64,000 nucleotides of DNA from Atherix ibis. Taxonomy: Eukaryota; Arthropoda; Insecta; Diptera; Athericidae. The translations under genes and the position numbers were made by a program. This document shows, piece by piece, positions 40,463 to 53,891 of this stretch; position 1 is the first letter of the stretch, and each line of letters begins with the position of its first letter. The stretch lies in the NCBI GenBank assembly GCA_958298945.1, contig OY282609.1:43042954-43106953 (forward strand), given 5' to 3'. Below the pieces are notes generated by a model. It saw only the letters and a list, made by a program, of their open reading frames with translations. It made no database searches and had not been told where the DNA came from.

Positions 40463-43400
40463 AAAACGAATATTCAGTGGTATTTTTAAAGAGGAATATT
40501 TAGTGGTATTTTTCAAGACGTATATTCAGTGGTATTTTTCAAGAGAGATATTCAGTGGTATTTTTCAAGAGGAATATTCAATGGTATTTTCCAAGAGGAA
40601 TATTCAGTGGTATTTTTCAAGAGGAATATTCAGTAGTATTTTTCAATAGGAATATTCAGTGGTATTTTTCAAGGGGAATATTCAGTGGTATTTTTCAAGT
40701 GGAATATTCAGTAGTATTTTTCAAGAGGAACATTCAGTGGTATTTTTCAAGAGGAATATTCAGTATTATTTCTTAAGGGGATAATTCAGTGGTATTTTTA
40801 ATAGGAATATTCAGTAGTATTTTTCCAGATAAATAATCAGTAGTATTTTTCAAGAGGAATATTCAGCGTCATTTTTCAAGAGAAATATTTAGTGGTATTT
40901 TTCAAGATGAATATTCAGTAGTATTTTTCAAGAGGAATATTCAGTGGCATTTTTCAAGAGGAATATTCAGCGGTATTTTTCAAGAGGAATATTCAGTGGT
41001 ATTTTTCAAGAGGAATATTCAGTGGTATTTTTTAAGAGGAATATTCAGCGGTATTTTTCAATAGAACTATTCAGTGGTATTTTTCATGAGGAATATTCCG
41101 TGTTATTTTTCAAGAGGAATATTCAGTGGTATTTTTCAAGAAAAATAATCAGTGGTATTTTTCATGAGAACTTTTCAGTGGTATTTTTCAAAAGGAATAT
41201 TCAGTGGTATTTTTCCAGAGGAATATTCAGTGGTATTTCTCAAGAGGAATATTTTGTGGTATTTTTCAAGACGAATATTCAGTGGTATTTTGCAAGAGGA
41301 ATATTCAGTTTAATTTTTCAAAAGGAATATTCAATGGTATTTTTCAAGAGGAATATTCAGTGGTATTTTTCAAGAAGAATATTCAGGGGTATTTTTCAAG
41401 AGGAAAATAGAGTGGTATTTTCCAAAACGTATATTAAGTGGAATTTTTCAAGAGGAATATTCAGTGGTATTTTTCAAGAGGAATATTCAATGGTATTTTT
41501 CAAGAGAAATATTCAGTGGTATTTTTCAAGAGGAATATTCAGTGGTATTTTTCAAGACGAATATTCAGTGGTATTTGACAAGATTAATATTCCGTGGTAT
41601 TTTTCAAGACGAATATTCAGTAGTATTTTCCAAGAAGAATATTCAGTGGTATTTTTTAAGAGTAATATTCAGTGGTATTTTTCAAGAGGAATATTCAGTA
41701 GTATTTTTCAAGAGGAATATTCAGTGTTATTTTTAAAGAGGAATATTCAGTGGTATTTTTCAAGACGTATATTCAGTGGTATTTTTCAAGAGGAATATTC
41801 AGTGGTATTTTTCAAGAGGATAATTCCATGGTATTTTTCAAAAGAATTATTCAGTAGTATTTTTCAAGAGGAATATTCAGTGTTATTTTTCGAGACGAAT
41901 ATTGAGTGGTATATTTTAAGATTAATATTCCGTGCTATTTTTCAAGAGGAATATTCAGTGGTAGTTTTCAAGAGGAATATTTAGTAGTATTTCTCAAGGG
42001 GGTAATTCAGTGGTATTTTTCAATAGGAATATTCAGTGGTATTTTTCAAGATGAATAATCAGTAGTATTTTTCAAAAGGAATATTCAGTGGTATTTTTCA
42101 AGATGAATATTCAGTAGTATTTCTTAAGGGGGTAATTCAGTGGTATTTTTCAATAGGAATATTCAGTGGTATTTTTCAAGATGAATAATCAGTGGTATTT
42201 TTCAAGAGGAATATTCAGTGTTATTTTTCAAGAGAAATATTGAGCGGTATTTTTTAAGAGGAATATTTTGTGGTATTTTTCAAGAGAACTATTCAGTGGT
42301 ATTTTTCAAGAGGAATATTCAGTGGAATTTTTCAAGAGGAATATTCAGTGGTATTTTTCAAGAGGAATATTGAATGGTATTTTTCAAGAGGAATATTCAG
42401 TGGTATTTTTCAAGAAGAAAATTCAGTGGTATTTTTCAAGAAGAATATTCAGTGGTATTTTTCAAGAGGAAAACACGGTGGTATTTTTTAAGACGCATAT
42501 TCAGTGGTATTTTTCAAGAGGAATATTCAGTGGTATTTTTCAAGAGGAATATTCAGTGGTATTTTTTAAGAGGAATATTCAGTGGTATTTTTTAAGATGA
42601 ATAATCAGTGGTATTTTTCAAGAGGAATATTCAGTGGTATTTTTTAAGAGGAATATTCAGTGGTATTTTTCAAGAGGAATATTCAGTTGTATTTTTAAAG
42701 AGGCCTATTCAATGGTATTTTTCAAGAGGAATATTCAGTAGTATTTTTCAAGAGGAATATTCAGTGGTATTTTTCAAGAGGAATACTCAGCGGTATTTTT
42801 CAATAGAACTATTCAGTGGTATTTTCCAAGAGGAATATTCCGTGGTATTTTTCAAGAGGAATATTCAGTGGTATTTCTCAAGAGGAATATTCAGTTGTAT
42901 TTCTCAAAAGGAATATTCAGTGGTATTTTTTAAGACGAATATTCAGCGGTATTTTTCAATAGAACTATTCAGTGGTATTTTTCATGAGGAATGTTCCGTG
43001 TTATTTTTCAAGAGGAATATTCAGTGGTATTTTTCAAGAAAAATAATCAGTGGTATTTTTCATGAGAACTTTTCAGTGGTATTTTTCAAAAGGAATATTC
43101 AGTGGTATTTTACCAGAGGAATATTCAGTGGTATTTCTCAAGAGGAATATTTTGTGGTATTTTTCAAGACGATTATTCAGTGGTATTTTTCAAGAGGAAT
43201 ATTCAGTGGTATTTTTCAAGAGGAATATTCAATGGTATTTTTGAAGAGGAATATTCAGTGGTATTTTTCAAGAAGAATATTCAGTGGTATTTTTTAAGAG
43301 GAAAATACAGTGGTATTTTCCAAAACGTATATTAAGTGGTATTTTTCAAGAGGATTATTCAGTGGTATTTTTCTAGAGGAATATTCAGTGGTATTTTCCA

Positions 43401-45271
43401 AGAGGAATATTCAATGGTATTTTTTAAGAAGAATATTCAGTGGTATTTTTCAAGAGGAATATTCAGTAGTATTTTTTAAGAGGCATATGCAGTGTTATTT
43501 TTCAAGAGGGATAATCAGTGGTATTTTTCAAGTGGAATATTCAGTGGTATTTTTTAAGAGGAATATTCAGTGATATTTTTCCAGAGGAATATTCAGTAGT
43601 TTTTTCAAGAATAATATTCAGCGGTATTTTTCAAGAGGAAAATACATTGGTATTTTTCAAGAGGAATATTCAGTGGTATTTTTCAAGACGAATATTTAGT
43701 GGTATTTTTAAAGAGGAACATTCAGTTGTATTTTTCGAGACGAATATTCAGTGGTATTTTTCAAGAGGAATATTCAGTGTTATTTTTCGAGACGAATATT
43801 GAGTGGTATATTTTAAGATTAATATTCCGTGGTATTTTTCAAGAGGAATATTCAGTGGTATTTTCCAGGAGGAATATTCAATGGTATTTTTTAAGAGGAA
43901 TATTCAGTGGTATTTTTCAAGAGGAATATTCAGTGGAATTTTTCAAGAGGAATATTCAGTGGTATTTTTCAAGTGGAATATTCAGTGGTATTTTTCAAGA
44001 GGAATATTCAATGGTATTTTTCAAGAGGAATATTCAGTAGTATTTTTCAAGGGGGTAATTCAGTGGTATTTTTCAATAGGAATATTCAGCGTTATTTTTC
44101 AAGAGAAATATTGAGTGGTATTTTTTAAGAGGAATATTTTGTTGTATTTTTCAAGAGAACTATTCAGTGCTATTTTTCAAAAGGAATATTCAGTGGTATT
44201 TTTCAAGAGGAATATTCAGTGGTATTTTTCAAGAGGAATATTCAGTGGTATTTTTCAAGAGGAATATTAAATGGTATTTTTTAAGAGGAATATTCAGTGG
44301 TATTTTTCAGAAAGAATATTCAGTGGTATTTTTCAAGAGGAAAATACAGTGGTATTTTTTAAGACGTATATTCAGTGGTATTTTTCAAGAGGAATATTCA
44401 GTGGTATTTTTCAAGAGGAATATTCAATGGTATTTTTCAAGAGAAAAATTCAGTGGTATTTTTCAAGAGGAATATTCAGTGGTATTTTTTAAGAGGAATA
44501 TTCAGTGGTATTTTTTAAGAGGATTAATTAGTGGTATTTTTCAAGAGGAATATTCAGTGGTATTTTTTAAGAGGAATATTCAGTGGTATTTTTCAAGAGG
44601 AATATTCAGTTGTATTTTTAAAGAGGACTATTCAGTGGTATTTTTCAAGAGGAATATTCAGTAGTATTTTTCAAGAGGAATATTCAGTCGTATTTTTCAA
44701 GAGGAATATTCAGCGGTATTTTTCAATAGAACTATTCAGTGGTATTTTTCAGGAGGATTATTCCGTGGTATTTTTCAAGAGGAATATTCAGTGGTATTTC
44801 TCAAGAGAAATATACAGTTGTATTTCTCAAAAGGAATATTCAGTGAAATTTTTTAAGACGAATATAAATTGATATTTTTCAATAGGATTATTCAGCGGTA
44901 TTTTTCAATAGAACCATTCAGTCGTTTTTCAAGTGGAATATTCATTGGTATTTCTCAAGAGGAATATTCAGTGGTATTTTTCAAGATGAATATACAGTGA
45001 TATTTTTCAAGAGGATTATTCAATGGTATTTTTCAAGAGGAATGTTCAGTTGTATTTTTCAAGAGGAATAATCAGTGGTATTTTTTGAGAGCAATATTCA
45101 GTGGTATTTTTCAAGAGGAATATTTAGTGGTATTTTTCAAGAGGAATAATCAGTGGTATTTTTTAAGAGCAATATTCAGAGTTATTTTTCAAGAGCATTA
45201 TTCTGTGATATTTTTGAAGATGAACATTTAGTGGTATTTTTCAAGACGATTATTCAGTGATATTTTTGAAG

Positions 45272-46041
45272 AGGAATATTCAGTGGTATTTTTCAAAAGG
45301 AATATTTAGCGCTATTTTTCAAGAGAAATATTGAGTGGTATTTTTCAAGATGAATATTCAGTGGTATTTTTCAAGACGTATATTCAGTGGTATTTTTCAA
45401 GAGGAATATTCAGCGATATTTTTCAAGAACTATTCAGTGGTATTTTTCAAGAGGAATATTCCGTGGTATTTTTCAAGAGGAATATTCAGTGGTATTTTTT
45501 AAGAGGAATATTCAGTGGTATTTTTTAAGAGGAATAATCAGTGGTATTTTTCGAGAGGAATATTCAGTGGTATTTTTCAAAAGGAATAATCCGTCTTATT
45601 TTTCAAGAGGAATTTTCAGTGGTATTTTTCAAGAGGAATATTCAGTGGTATTTTTAAAGAGGAATATTATGTGGTATTTTTCAAGATTAATATTTAATGG
45701 TATTTGTCAAGAGAAATATTCAGTGGTATTTTTCAAGAGGAATATTCAGTGGTATTTTTCAAAAGGAATATTTAGCGCTATTTTTCAAGAGAAATATTGA
45801 GTGGTATTTTTCAAGATGAATATTCAGTGGTATTTTTCAAGACGTATATTCAGTGGTATTTTTCAAGAGGAATATTCAGCGATATTTTTCAAGAACTATT
45901 CAGTGGTATTTTTCAAGAGGAATATTCCGTGGTATTTTTCAAGAGGAATATTCAGTGGTATTTTTTAAGAGGAATATTCAGTGGTATTTTTTAAGAGGAA
46001 TAATCAGTGGTATTTTTCAAGAGGAATATTCAGTGGTATTT
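45272..46041 (+). repeat. 466-bp tandem duplication (about 304 bp retained in each copy)
   Basis: 45272-45575 matches 45738-46041 at an offset of 466 bp (18 monomers minus 2). Both copies carry the same two-base-short monomer TTTTTCAAGAACTATTCAG, here near 45419 and 45885. One base differs near 45552 (CGAGAGG against CAAGAGG). The short monomer also recurs near 47690, 49757, 51533, 54986 and 59785, so it is an older marker spread with block F and G units. Confidence 0.88.
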
Positions 46042-46333
46042 TTTATGGGGAATATTCAGTGGTATTTTTCAAGAGGAATATTCAGTTGTATTTTTAAAGA
46101 GGACTATTCAGTGGTATTTTTCAAGAGGAATATTCAGTAGTATTTTTCAAGAGGAATATTCAGTCGTATTTTTCAAGAGAAATATTCAGCGGTATTTTTC
46201 AATAGAACTATTCAGTGGTATTTTTCAAGAGGAATATTCCGTGGTATTTTTCAAGAGGAATATTCAGTGGTATTTCTCAAGAGAAATATTCAGTTGTATT
46301 TCTCAAAAGGAATATTCAGTGGTATTTTTTAAG

Positions 46334-46434
46334 ATTGATATTTTTCAATAGGATTATTCATACCGCTGAATAATCCTATTGAAAAATATCAATATTAATA
46401 AATTGATATTTTTCAATAGGATTATTCAGCGGTA
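46334..46434. repeat. Fold-back inversion: direct-inverted-direct satellite triplet
   Basis: Positions 46361-46393 are the exact reverse complement of 46402-46434: a 33-bp perfect stem around an 8-nt loop, ATTAATAA. The first 27 bases of the same sequence also stand in direct orientation at 46334-46360, separated by TACCGC from the inverted arm. The inverted arm can therefore pair perfectly with either neighbour. It is one of only two minus-orientation segments I found in the window. The direct sequence (GATATTTTTCAATAGG...) is a block E monomer also seen near 44871, 1,534 bp (59 monomers) upstream. The pattern fits a template switch during replication or repair. Confidence 0.95.
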
Positions 46435-47589
46435 TTTTTCAATAGAACTATTCAGTCGTTTTTCAAGAGGAATATTCAGTGGTATTTCTCAAGAGGAATA
46501 TTCAGTGGTATTTTTCAAGACGAATATACAGTGATATTTTCAAGGAAATTATTCAATTGTATTTTTCAAGAGGAATGTTCAGTTTTATTTTTCAAGAGGA
46601 ATAATCAGTGGTATTTTTTGAGAGCAATATTCAGTAGTATTTTTCAAGGGGAATATTCGGTGGTATTTTTCAAGAGGAATAATCAGTGGTATTTTTTAAG
46701 AGCAATATTCAGAGGTATTTTTCAAGAGGATTATTCAGTGATATTTTTGAAGAGGAACATTTAGTGGTATTTTTCAAGAGGATTATTCAGTGATTTTTTT
46801 GAAGAGGAATATTCAGTGGTATTTTTCAAGAGGAATAATCAGTGATATTTTTTAAGAGCAATATTCAGTAATATTTTTCAAGAGGAATACTCGTTGGTAT
46901 TTTTCAAAAGGAATATTCAGTGGTATTTTTCAAGAGGAATATTCAGTGATATTTTTCAAGAGGTTTATTCAATGGTATTTTTCAAGAGGAATGTATAGTT
47001 GTATTTTTCAAGAGGAATATTCAGTAGTATCTTTCAAGAGCAATATTTAGTGGTATTTTTTAAGAGCATTATTCAGTGGTATTTTTCAAGAGGAATCATT
47101 TGTGGTATTTTTCAAGAGGAATAATCAAAGGTATTTTTCAATAGCAATATTTTGTGTTATTCAGCGGTATTTTTAAAGAGGAATATTCAATAGAATTTTT
47201 CAAGTGGAATATTCAGTGGTATTTTTCAAGAGGAATATTCAGTGGTATTTTTCAAGTGGAAAATTCAATGGTATATTTCAAGAGGAATATTCAGTGGTAT
47301 TTTTAAAGAGGAATATTCAGTGGTATTTTTAAGAGCAATATTCAGTGGTATTTTTCAAGAGGAATAATCAGTTGTATTTTTCAAGAAGAATAATCAGTGG
47401 TATTTTTTAAGAGGAATATTCAGTGGTATTTTTCAAAAGGAATATTTAGCGCTATTTTTCAAGTGAAATATTGAGTGGTATTTTTCAAGAGGAATATTTA
47501 ATGGTATTTTTCAAGAGGAATATTCAGTGGTATTTTTCAAGAGGAATATTCAGTGGTATTTTTCAAAAGGAATATTTAGCGCTATTTTT

Positions 47590-48480
47590 CAAGTGAAATA
47601 TTGAGTGGTATTTTTCAAGATGAATATTTAGTGGTATTTTTCAAGACGAATATTCAGTGGTATTTTTCAAGAGGAATATTCAGCGATATTTTTCAAGAAC
47701 TATTCAGTGGTATTTTTCAAGAGGAATATTCCGTGTTATTTTTCAAGAGGAATATTCAATGGTATTTTTCAAGAGGAATATTCAATGGTATTTCTCAAGA
47801 GGAATATTCAGTGGTATTTTTCAAGAGGAATATTCAGTGATATTTTTCAAAAGGAATATTTAATGGTATTTTTCAAGAGGAATGTTCAGTTGTGTTTTTC
47901 AAGAGCAACATTCAGTGGTATTTTTCAAGAGGAATATTCAGTTGGGTTTTTCAAGAGCATTATTCAGTGGTATTTTTCAAGAGGAATCTTGAGAGGTATT
48001 ATTCAAGAAGAATAATCAGAGGTATTTTTCAATAGCAATATTCATTGGTATTTTTCAGGACGAATATTCAGCGGTATTTTTAAAGATGAATATTCAATAG
48101 TATTTTTAAAGAGGAATATTTTGTGGTATTTTTCAAGACGAATATTCTGTGGAATTTTTCAAGAGGAATATTCGGTGGTATTTTTCAACAGGAATATTCA
48201 GTGGTATTTTTCCAGAGGAATATTCGGTGGTATTTTTCAAGAGGAATATTCAGTGGTATTTTTAAAGAGGAATATTTTGTGGTATTTTTCAAGAGAACTA
48301 TTCAGTGGTATTTTTCAAGAGAAATATTCCATATTATTTTTCAAGAGGAATATTCAGTGGTATTTTTCAAGAGGAATATTCAGTGGTATTTTTAAAGAGG
48401 AATATTTTGTGGTATTTTTCAAGACGAATATTCAGTGGTATTTTTCAAGAGGTAAAATCAGTGGTATTTTTCAAGACGTA
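47590..48480 (+). repeat. Block F unit of about 2.04-2.06 kb, copy 1
   Basis: The left part matches at an offset of 2,062 bp (47601 with 49663) and the right part at 2,036 bp (48121 with 50157), one monomer less. It contains the GTTGTGTTTTTC, TCTTGAGAGGTATTATTC and AATATTTTGTGG markers. Confidence 0.85.
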
Positions 48481-48849
48481 TATTCAGTGGTATTTTTCAA
48501 GAGAAATATTCAGTGGTATTGTTCAAGAGGAATATTCAATGGTATTTTTCAAGAGAAATATTCAGTGGTATTTTTCAAGAGGAATATTCACTGGTATTTT
48601 TCAAAACGAATATTCAGTGGTATTTTTCAAGATTAATATTCCGTGGTATTTTTCAAGAGGAATATTCAGTGGTATTTTTCAAGGGGAATATTCAGTGGTA
48701 TTTTTGAAGAGGAATATTCAGTGGTATTTTTCAAGAGAAATATTCAGTAGTATTTTTCAAGAGGAATATTCAGTGGTATTTTTCAAGAGGAATATTCAGT
48801 GGTATTTTTCAAAAGGAATATTCAGTTGTATTTTTTAAGAGGAATATTC

Positions 48850-49850
48850 AGTGGTATTTTTCAAGAGGATTATTCAGTAGTATTTTTCAAAAGGAATATT
48901 TAGTGGTATTGTTCAAGAGGAATATTCAGTAGTATTTTTCAAGAGGAATATTCAGTAGTATTTCTCAATGGGATAATTCAGTGGTATTTTTCAAGTGGAA
49001 TATTCAGTGGTATTTTTCAAGAAGAATTATCAGTGGTATTTTTTAAGAGCAATATTCAGTTGTATCTTTCAAGAGCAATATTTAGTGGTATTTTTCAAGA
49101 GCATTATTCAGTGGTATTTTTCAAGAGGAATCTTTTGTGGTATTTTTCAAGAGGAATAATCAGAGGTATTTTTCAATAGCAATATTCAGTGGTATTCAGC
49201 GGTATTTTTAAAGAGGAATATTCTATAGTATTTTTGAAGTGGAATATTCAGTGGTATTTTTCAAGAGGAATATTCAGTGGTATTTTTCAAGTGGAAAATT
49301 CAATGGTATATTTCAAGAGGAATATTCAGTGGTATTTTTCAAGAGGGGTATTCAATGGTAATTTTCAAGAGGAATATTCAGTGGTAGTTTTCAAGCCGTA
49401 TATTCAGTAGTATTTTTCAAGAGAAATATTCAGTGGTATTTTTCAAAAAGAATATTCCGTGTTATTTTTCAAGAGGAATTTTCAGTGGTATTTTTCAAGA
49501 GGAATATTCAGTGGTATTTTTAAAGAGGAATATTACGTGGTATTTTTCAAGAGGAATATTTAATGGTATTTTTCAAGAGGAATATTCACTGGTATTTTTC
49601 AAGAGGAATATTCAGTGGTATTTTTCAAAAGGAATATTTAGCGCTATTTTTCAAGAGAAATATTGAGTGGAATTTTTCAAGATGAATATTCAGTGGTATT
49701 TTTCAAGACGAATATTCAGTGGTATTTTTCAAGAGGAATATTCAGCGATATTTTTCAAGAACTATACAGTGGTATTTTTCAAGAGGAATATTCCGTGGTA
49801 TTTTTCAAGAGGAATATTCAATGGTATTTTTCAAGAGGAATATTCAGTGG
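48850..49850 (+). repeat. 1,776-bp-offset duplication, left copy
   Basis: It matches about 50626-51620. Shared markers are TCTCAATGGGATAATTCAG (48963 and 50739) and the truncated junction GTGGTATTCAGCGG (49189 and 50965), in which 16 bases of a monomer are missing. 1,776 is 68 monomers plus 8 bp, so several small indels distinguish this interval from an exact monomer multiple. Confidence 0.87.
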
Positions 49851-50515
49851 TATTTTTCAAGAGGAATATTCAGTGATATTTTTCAAAAGGAATTTTTAAT
49901 GGTATTTTTCAAGAGGAATGTTCAGTTGTGTTTTTCAAGAGCAACATTCAGTGGTATTTTTCAAGAGGAATATTCACTTGGGTTTTTCAAGAGCATTATT
50001 CAGTGGTATTTTTCAAGAGGAATCTTGAGAGGTATTATTCAAGAAGAATAATCAGAGGTATTTTTTAATAGCAATATTCAGTGGTATTTTTCAGGACGAA
50101 TATTCAGCGGTATTTTTAAAGATGAATATTCAATTGTATTTTTAAAGAGGAATATTTTGTGGTGTTTTTCAAGACGAATATTCTGTGGAATTTTTCAAGA
50201 GGAATATTCGGTGGTATTTTTCAACAGGAATATTCAGTGGTATTTTTCAAGAGGAATATTCGGTGGTATTTTTCAAGAGGAATATTCAGTGGTATTTTTA
50301 AAGAGGAATATTTTGTGGTATTTTTCAAGAGAACTATTCAGTGGTATTTTTCAAGAGAAATATTCCATATTATTTTTCAAGAGGAATATTCAGTGGTATT
50401 TTTCAAGAGGAATATTCAGTGGTATTTTTAAAGATGAAAATTTTGTGGTATTTTTCAAGACGACTATTCAGTGGTATTTTTCAAGAGGTAAATTCAGTGG
50501 TATTTTTCAAGACGT
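49650..50515 (+). repeat. Block F unit of about 2.04-2.06 kb, copy 2
   Basis: Partner of 47590-48480, with the same marker order. Differences include TTTTTCCAGAGG (48208) against TTTTTCAAGAGG (50244), and AACTATTCAG (47697) against AACTATACAG (49760). Confidence 0.85.
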
Positions 50516-50625
50516 ATATTCAGTGGTATTTTTCAAGAGGAATATTCAGTGGTATTGTTCAAGAGGAATATTCAGTGGTATTTTTCAAGTGGAATATTCA
50601 GTTGTATTTTTTAAGAGGAATATTC

Positions 50626-51620
50626 AGTGGTATTTTTCAAGAGGATTATTCAGTAGTATTTTTCAAGAGGAATATTTAGTGGTATTTTTCAAGAGGAATA
50701 TTCAGTAGTATTTTTCAAGAGGAATATTCAGTAGTATTTCTCAATGGGATAATTCAGTGGTATTTTTCAAGTGGAATATTCAGTGGTATTTTTCAAGAAG
50801 AATTATCAGTGGTATTTTTTAAGAGCAATATTCAGTAGTATCTTTCAAGAGCAATATTTAGTGGTATTTTTCAAGAGCATTATTCTGTGGTATTTTTCAA
50901 GAGGAATCTTTTGTGGTATTTTTCAAGAGGAATAATCAGAGGTATTTTTCAATAGCAATATTCAGTGGTATTCAGCGGTATTTTTAAAGAGGAATATTCA
51001 ATAGTATTTTTCAAGTGGAATATTCAGTGGTATTTTTCAAGAGGAATATTCAGTGGTATTTTTCAAGTGGAAAATTCAATGGTATATTTCAAGAGGAATA
51101 TTCAGTGGTATTTTTCAAGAGGGGTATTCAATGGTAATTTTCAAGAGGAATATTCAGTGGTAGTTTTCAAGCCGTATATTCAGTAGTATTTTTCAAGAGA
51201 AATATTCAGTGGTATTTTTCAAAAAGAATATTCCGTGGTATTTTTCAAGAGGAATTTTCAGTGGTATTTTTCAAGTGGAATATTCAGTTGTATTTTTAAA
51301 GAGGAATATTACGTGGTATTTTTCAAGAGGAATATTTAATGGTATTTTTCAAGAGGAATATTCGGTGGTATTTTTCAAGAGGAATATTCAGTGGTATTTT
51401 TCAAAAGGAATATTTAGCGCTATTTTTCAAGAGAAATATTGAGTGGAATTTTTCAAGATGAATATTCAGTGGTATTTTTCAAGACGAATATTCAGTGGTA
51501 TTTTTCAAGAGGAATATTCAGCGATATTTTTCAAGAACTATACAGTGGTATTTTTCAAGAGGAATATTCCGTGGTATTTTTCAAGAGGAATATTCAATGG
51601 TATTTTTCAAGAGGAATATT
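50626..51620 (+). repeat. 1,776-bp-offset duplication, right copy
   Basis: Partner of 48850-49850. It overlaps in kind with the 2.04 kb family, so 47.6-51.7 kb is about two interleaved copies of a longer unit with internal deletions. Differences include GAGGAATATTCAGTGG (49499) against GTGGAATATTCAGTTG (51275). Confidence 0.87.
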
Positions 51621-51714
51621 CAATTGTATTTCTCAAGAGGAATATTCAGTGGTATTTTTCAAGAGGAATATTCGGTGATATTTTTCAAGAGGATTATTCA
51701 GTGGTATTTTTAAA

Positions 51715-52944
51715 GAGGAATATTTTGTGGTATTTTCCAAGAGAACTATTCAGTGGTATTTTTGAAGAGAAATATTCCATATTATTTTTCAAGAGGAATA
51801 TTCAGTGGTATTTTTCAAGAGGAATATACAGTGGTATTTTTAAAGAGATATATTTTGTGGTATACTTCAAGACGAATATTCAGTGGTATTTTTCAAGAGG
51901 TATATTCAGTGGTATTTTTCAAGAGGAATATTCAGTCGGGTTTTTCAAGAGCATTATTCAGTGGTATTTTTCAAGAGGAATAATCAGTTGTATTTTTCAA
52001 GAGGAATAATCAGTGGTATTTTTTAAGAGCAATATTTAGTGGTATTTCTCAAGAGGAATATTCAGTGGTATTTTTCAAGAGGAATATTCAGTGGTGTTTT
52101 CCAAGACGAATATTCAGTTGTATTTTTAAGGAGGAATATTCAGTGGTATTTTTTAAGAGGATTATTCAGTGATATATTTCAAGAGGAATATTCAGTGGTA
52201 TTTCTGAAGAGAAATAATCAGTGGTATTTTTAAGAGCAATATTCAGTGGTATTTTTAAAGAGGAATATTTAGTGGTATTTCTCAAGAGGAATATTCAGTG
52301 ATATTTTTGAAACGGAATATTTAATGGTATTTTTCAAGAGGAATGTTCAGTTGTGTTTTTCAAGAGCAATATTCAGTGGTATTTTTCAAGAGGAATATTC
52401 AGTTGGGTTTTTCAAGAGCATTATTCAGTGGTATTTTTCAAGAGGAATCTTGAGAGGTATTATTCAAGAGGAATAATCAGAGGTATTTTTCAATAGCAAT
52501 ATTCAATGGTATTTTTCAGGAGGAATATTCAGCGGTATTTTTAAAGAGGAATATTCAATAGTATTTTTAAAGAGGAATATTTTGTGGTATTTTTCAAGAC
52601 GAATATTCAGTGGAATTTTTCAAGAGGAATATTCAGTGGTATTTTTAAAGAGGAATATTTTGTGGTATTTTCCAAGAGAACTATTCAGTGGTATTTTTGA
52701 AGAGAAATATTCCATATTATTTTTCAAGAGGAATATTCAGTGGTATTTTTCAAGAGGAATATACAGTGGTATTTTTAAAGAGGAATATTTTGTGGTATAC
52801 TTCAAGACGAATATTCAGTGGTATTTTTCAAGAGGTATATTCAGTGGTATTTTTCAAGAGGAATATTCAGTCGGGTTTTTCAAGAGCATTATTCAGTGGT
52901 ATTTTTCAAGAGGAATCTTGAGAAGTATTATTCAAGAGGAATAA
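51715..52944 (+). repeat. 935-bp-offset repeat in block F
   Basis: 51715-52000 matches 52650-52935 (36 monomers minus 1 bp). Both carry TTGAAGAGAAATATTCCATATT, GGAATATACAGTGG and the GTGGTATACTTCAAGACG monomer. One change is AAGAGATATATTTTG (51843) against AAGAGGAATATTTTG (52778). Confidence 0.83.
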
Positions 52945-53891
52945 TCAGAGGTATTTTTCAATAGCAATATTCAATGGTATTTTTCAGGAGGAATATTTAG
53001 CGGTAATTTTAAAGAGGAATATTCAATAGTATTTTTAAAGAGGAATATTTTGTGGTAGTTTTCAAGACGAATATTCAGTGGAATTTTTCAAGAGGAATAT
53101 TCGGTGGTATTTTTCAACAGGAATATGCAGTGGTATTTTTAAAGAGGAATATTTTGTGGTATTTTTCAAGAGAACTATTCAGTGGTATTTTTCAAGAGAA
53201 ATATTCCATATTATTTTTCAAGAGGAATATTCAGTGGTATTGTTTAAGAGGAATATTCAGTGGTATTTTTAAAGAGGAATATTTTGTGGTATTTTTCAAG
53301 ACGAATATTCAGTGGTATTTTTCAAGAGGTATATTCAGTGGTATTTTTCAAGAGGAATATTCAATGGTATTTTTCAAGACGTATATTCAGTGGTATTTTT
53401 TAAGAGGAATATTCAGTGGTATTGTTCAAGAGGAATATTCAATGGTATTTTTCAAGAGAAATATTCAGTGGTAGTTTTCAAGCCGTATATTCAGTAGTAT
53501 ATTTCAAGAGAAATATTCAGTGGTATTTTTCAAGAGGAATATTCAGTGGTATTTTTCAAGTGTAAAATTCAATGGTATATTTCAAGAGGAATATTCAGTG
53601 GTATGTTTCAAGAGGGGTATTCAATGGTAATTTTCAAGAGGAATATTCAGTGGTAGTTTTCAAGCCGTATATTCAGTAGTATTTTTCAAGAGAAATATTC
53701 AGTGGTATTTTTCAAAAAGAATATTCCGTGGTATTTTTCAAGAGGAATTTTCAGTGGTATTTTTCAAGAGGAATATTCAGTGGTATTTTTAAAGAGGAAT
53801 ATTACGTGGTATTTTTCAAGAGGAATATTCAGTGGTATTTTTCAAGAGGAATATTCAGTGGTATTTTTCAAAAGGAATATTTAGCGCTATT

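Larger units (their letters stand above)
35101..46333 (+). repeat. Satellite block E (2.31-2.36 kb unit)
   Basis: Markers are CTCAAGGGGGTAATTCAG (near 36955, 37087, 39241, 39397, 41997, 42126 and a TTTCAAGG form near 44050), AATAGAACTATTCAG, AGAGGAAAATACAG and AAAACGTATATT. Two copies of a 2.3 kb unit are clear, and more diverged relatives cover 40940-41985 (against about 35500-36740) and 42230-44870 (for example 37619 against 42608 and 44531). It contains the window's longest open plus-frame stretch, 40944-41984, which starts at a GTG and is only repeat peptide. Confidence 0.8.

Noticed and set aside
40944..41984. Longest open plus-frame stretch, 346 codons, as a possible repeat protein gene
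   Set aside because: It starts at a GTG, has no separate promoter or unique domain, and reads only the 26-residue satellite peptide. Equivalent open stretches occur in all three frames throughout, and stop-creating variants are frequent. It is a consequence of a stop-free 26-bp monomer.
46334..46434. Hairpin as an intrinsic transcription terminator, or as terminal inverted repeats of a mobile element
   Set aside because: Both arms are ordinary satellite monomer sequence, there is no gene beside it, no element body between the arms and no target-site duplication. A fold-back copy of a monomer explains it fully.
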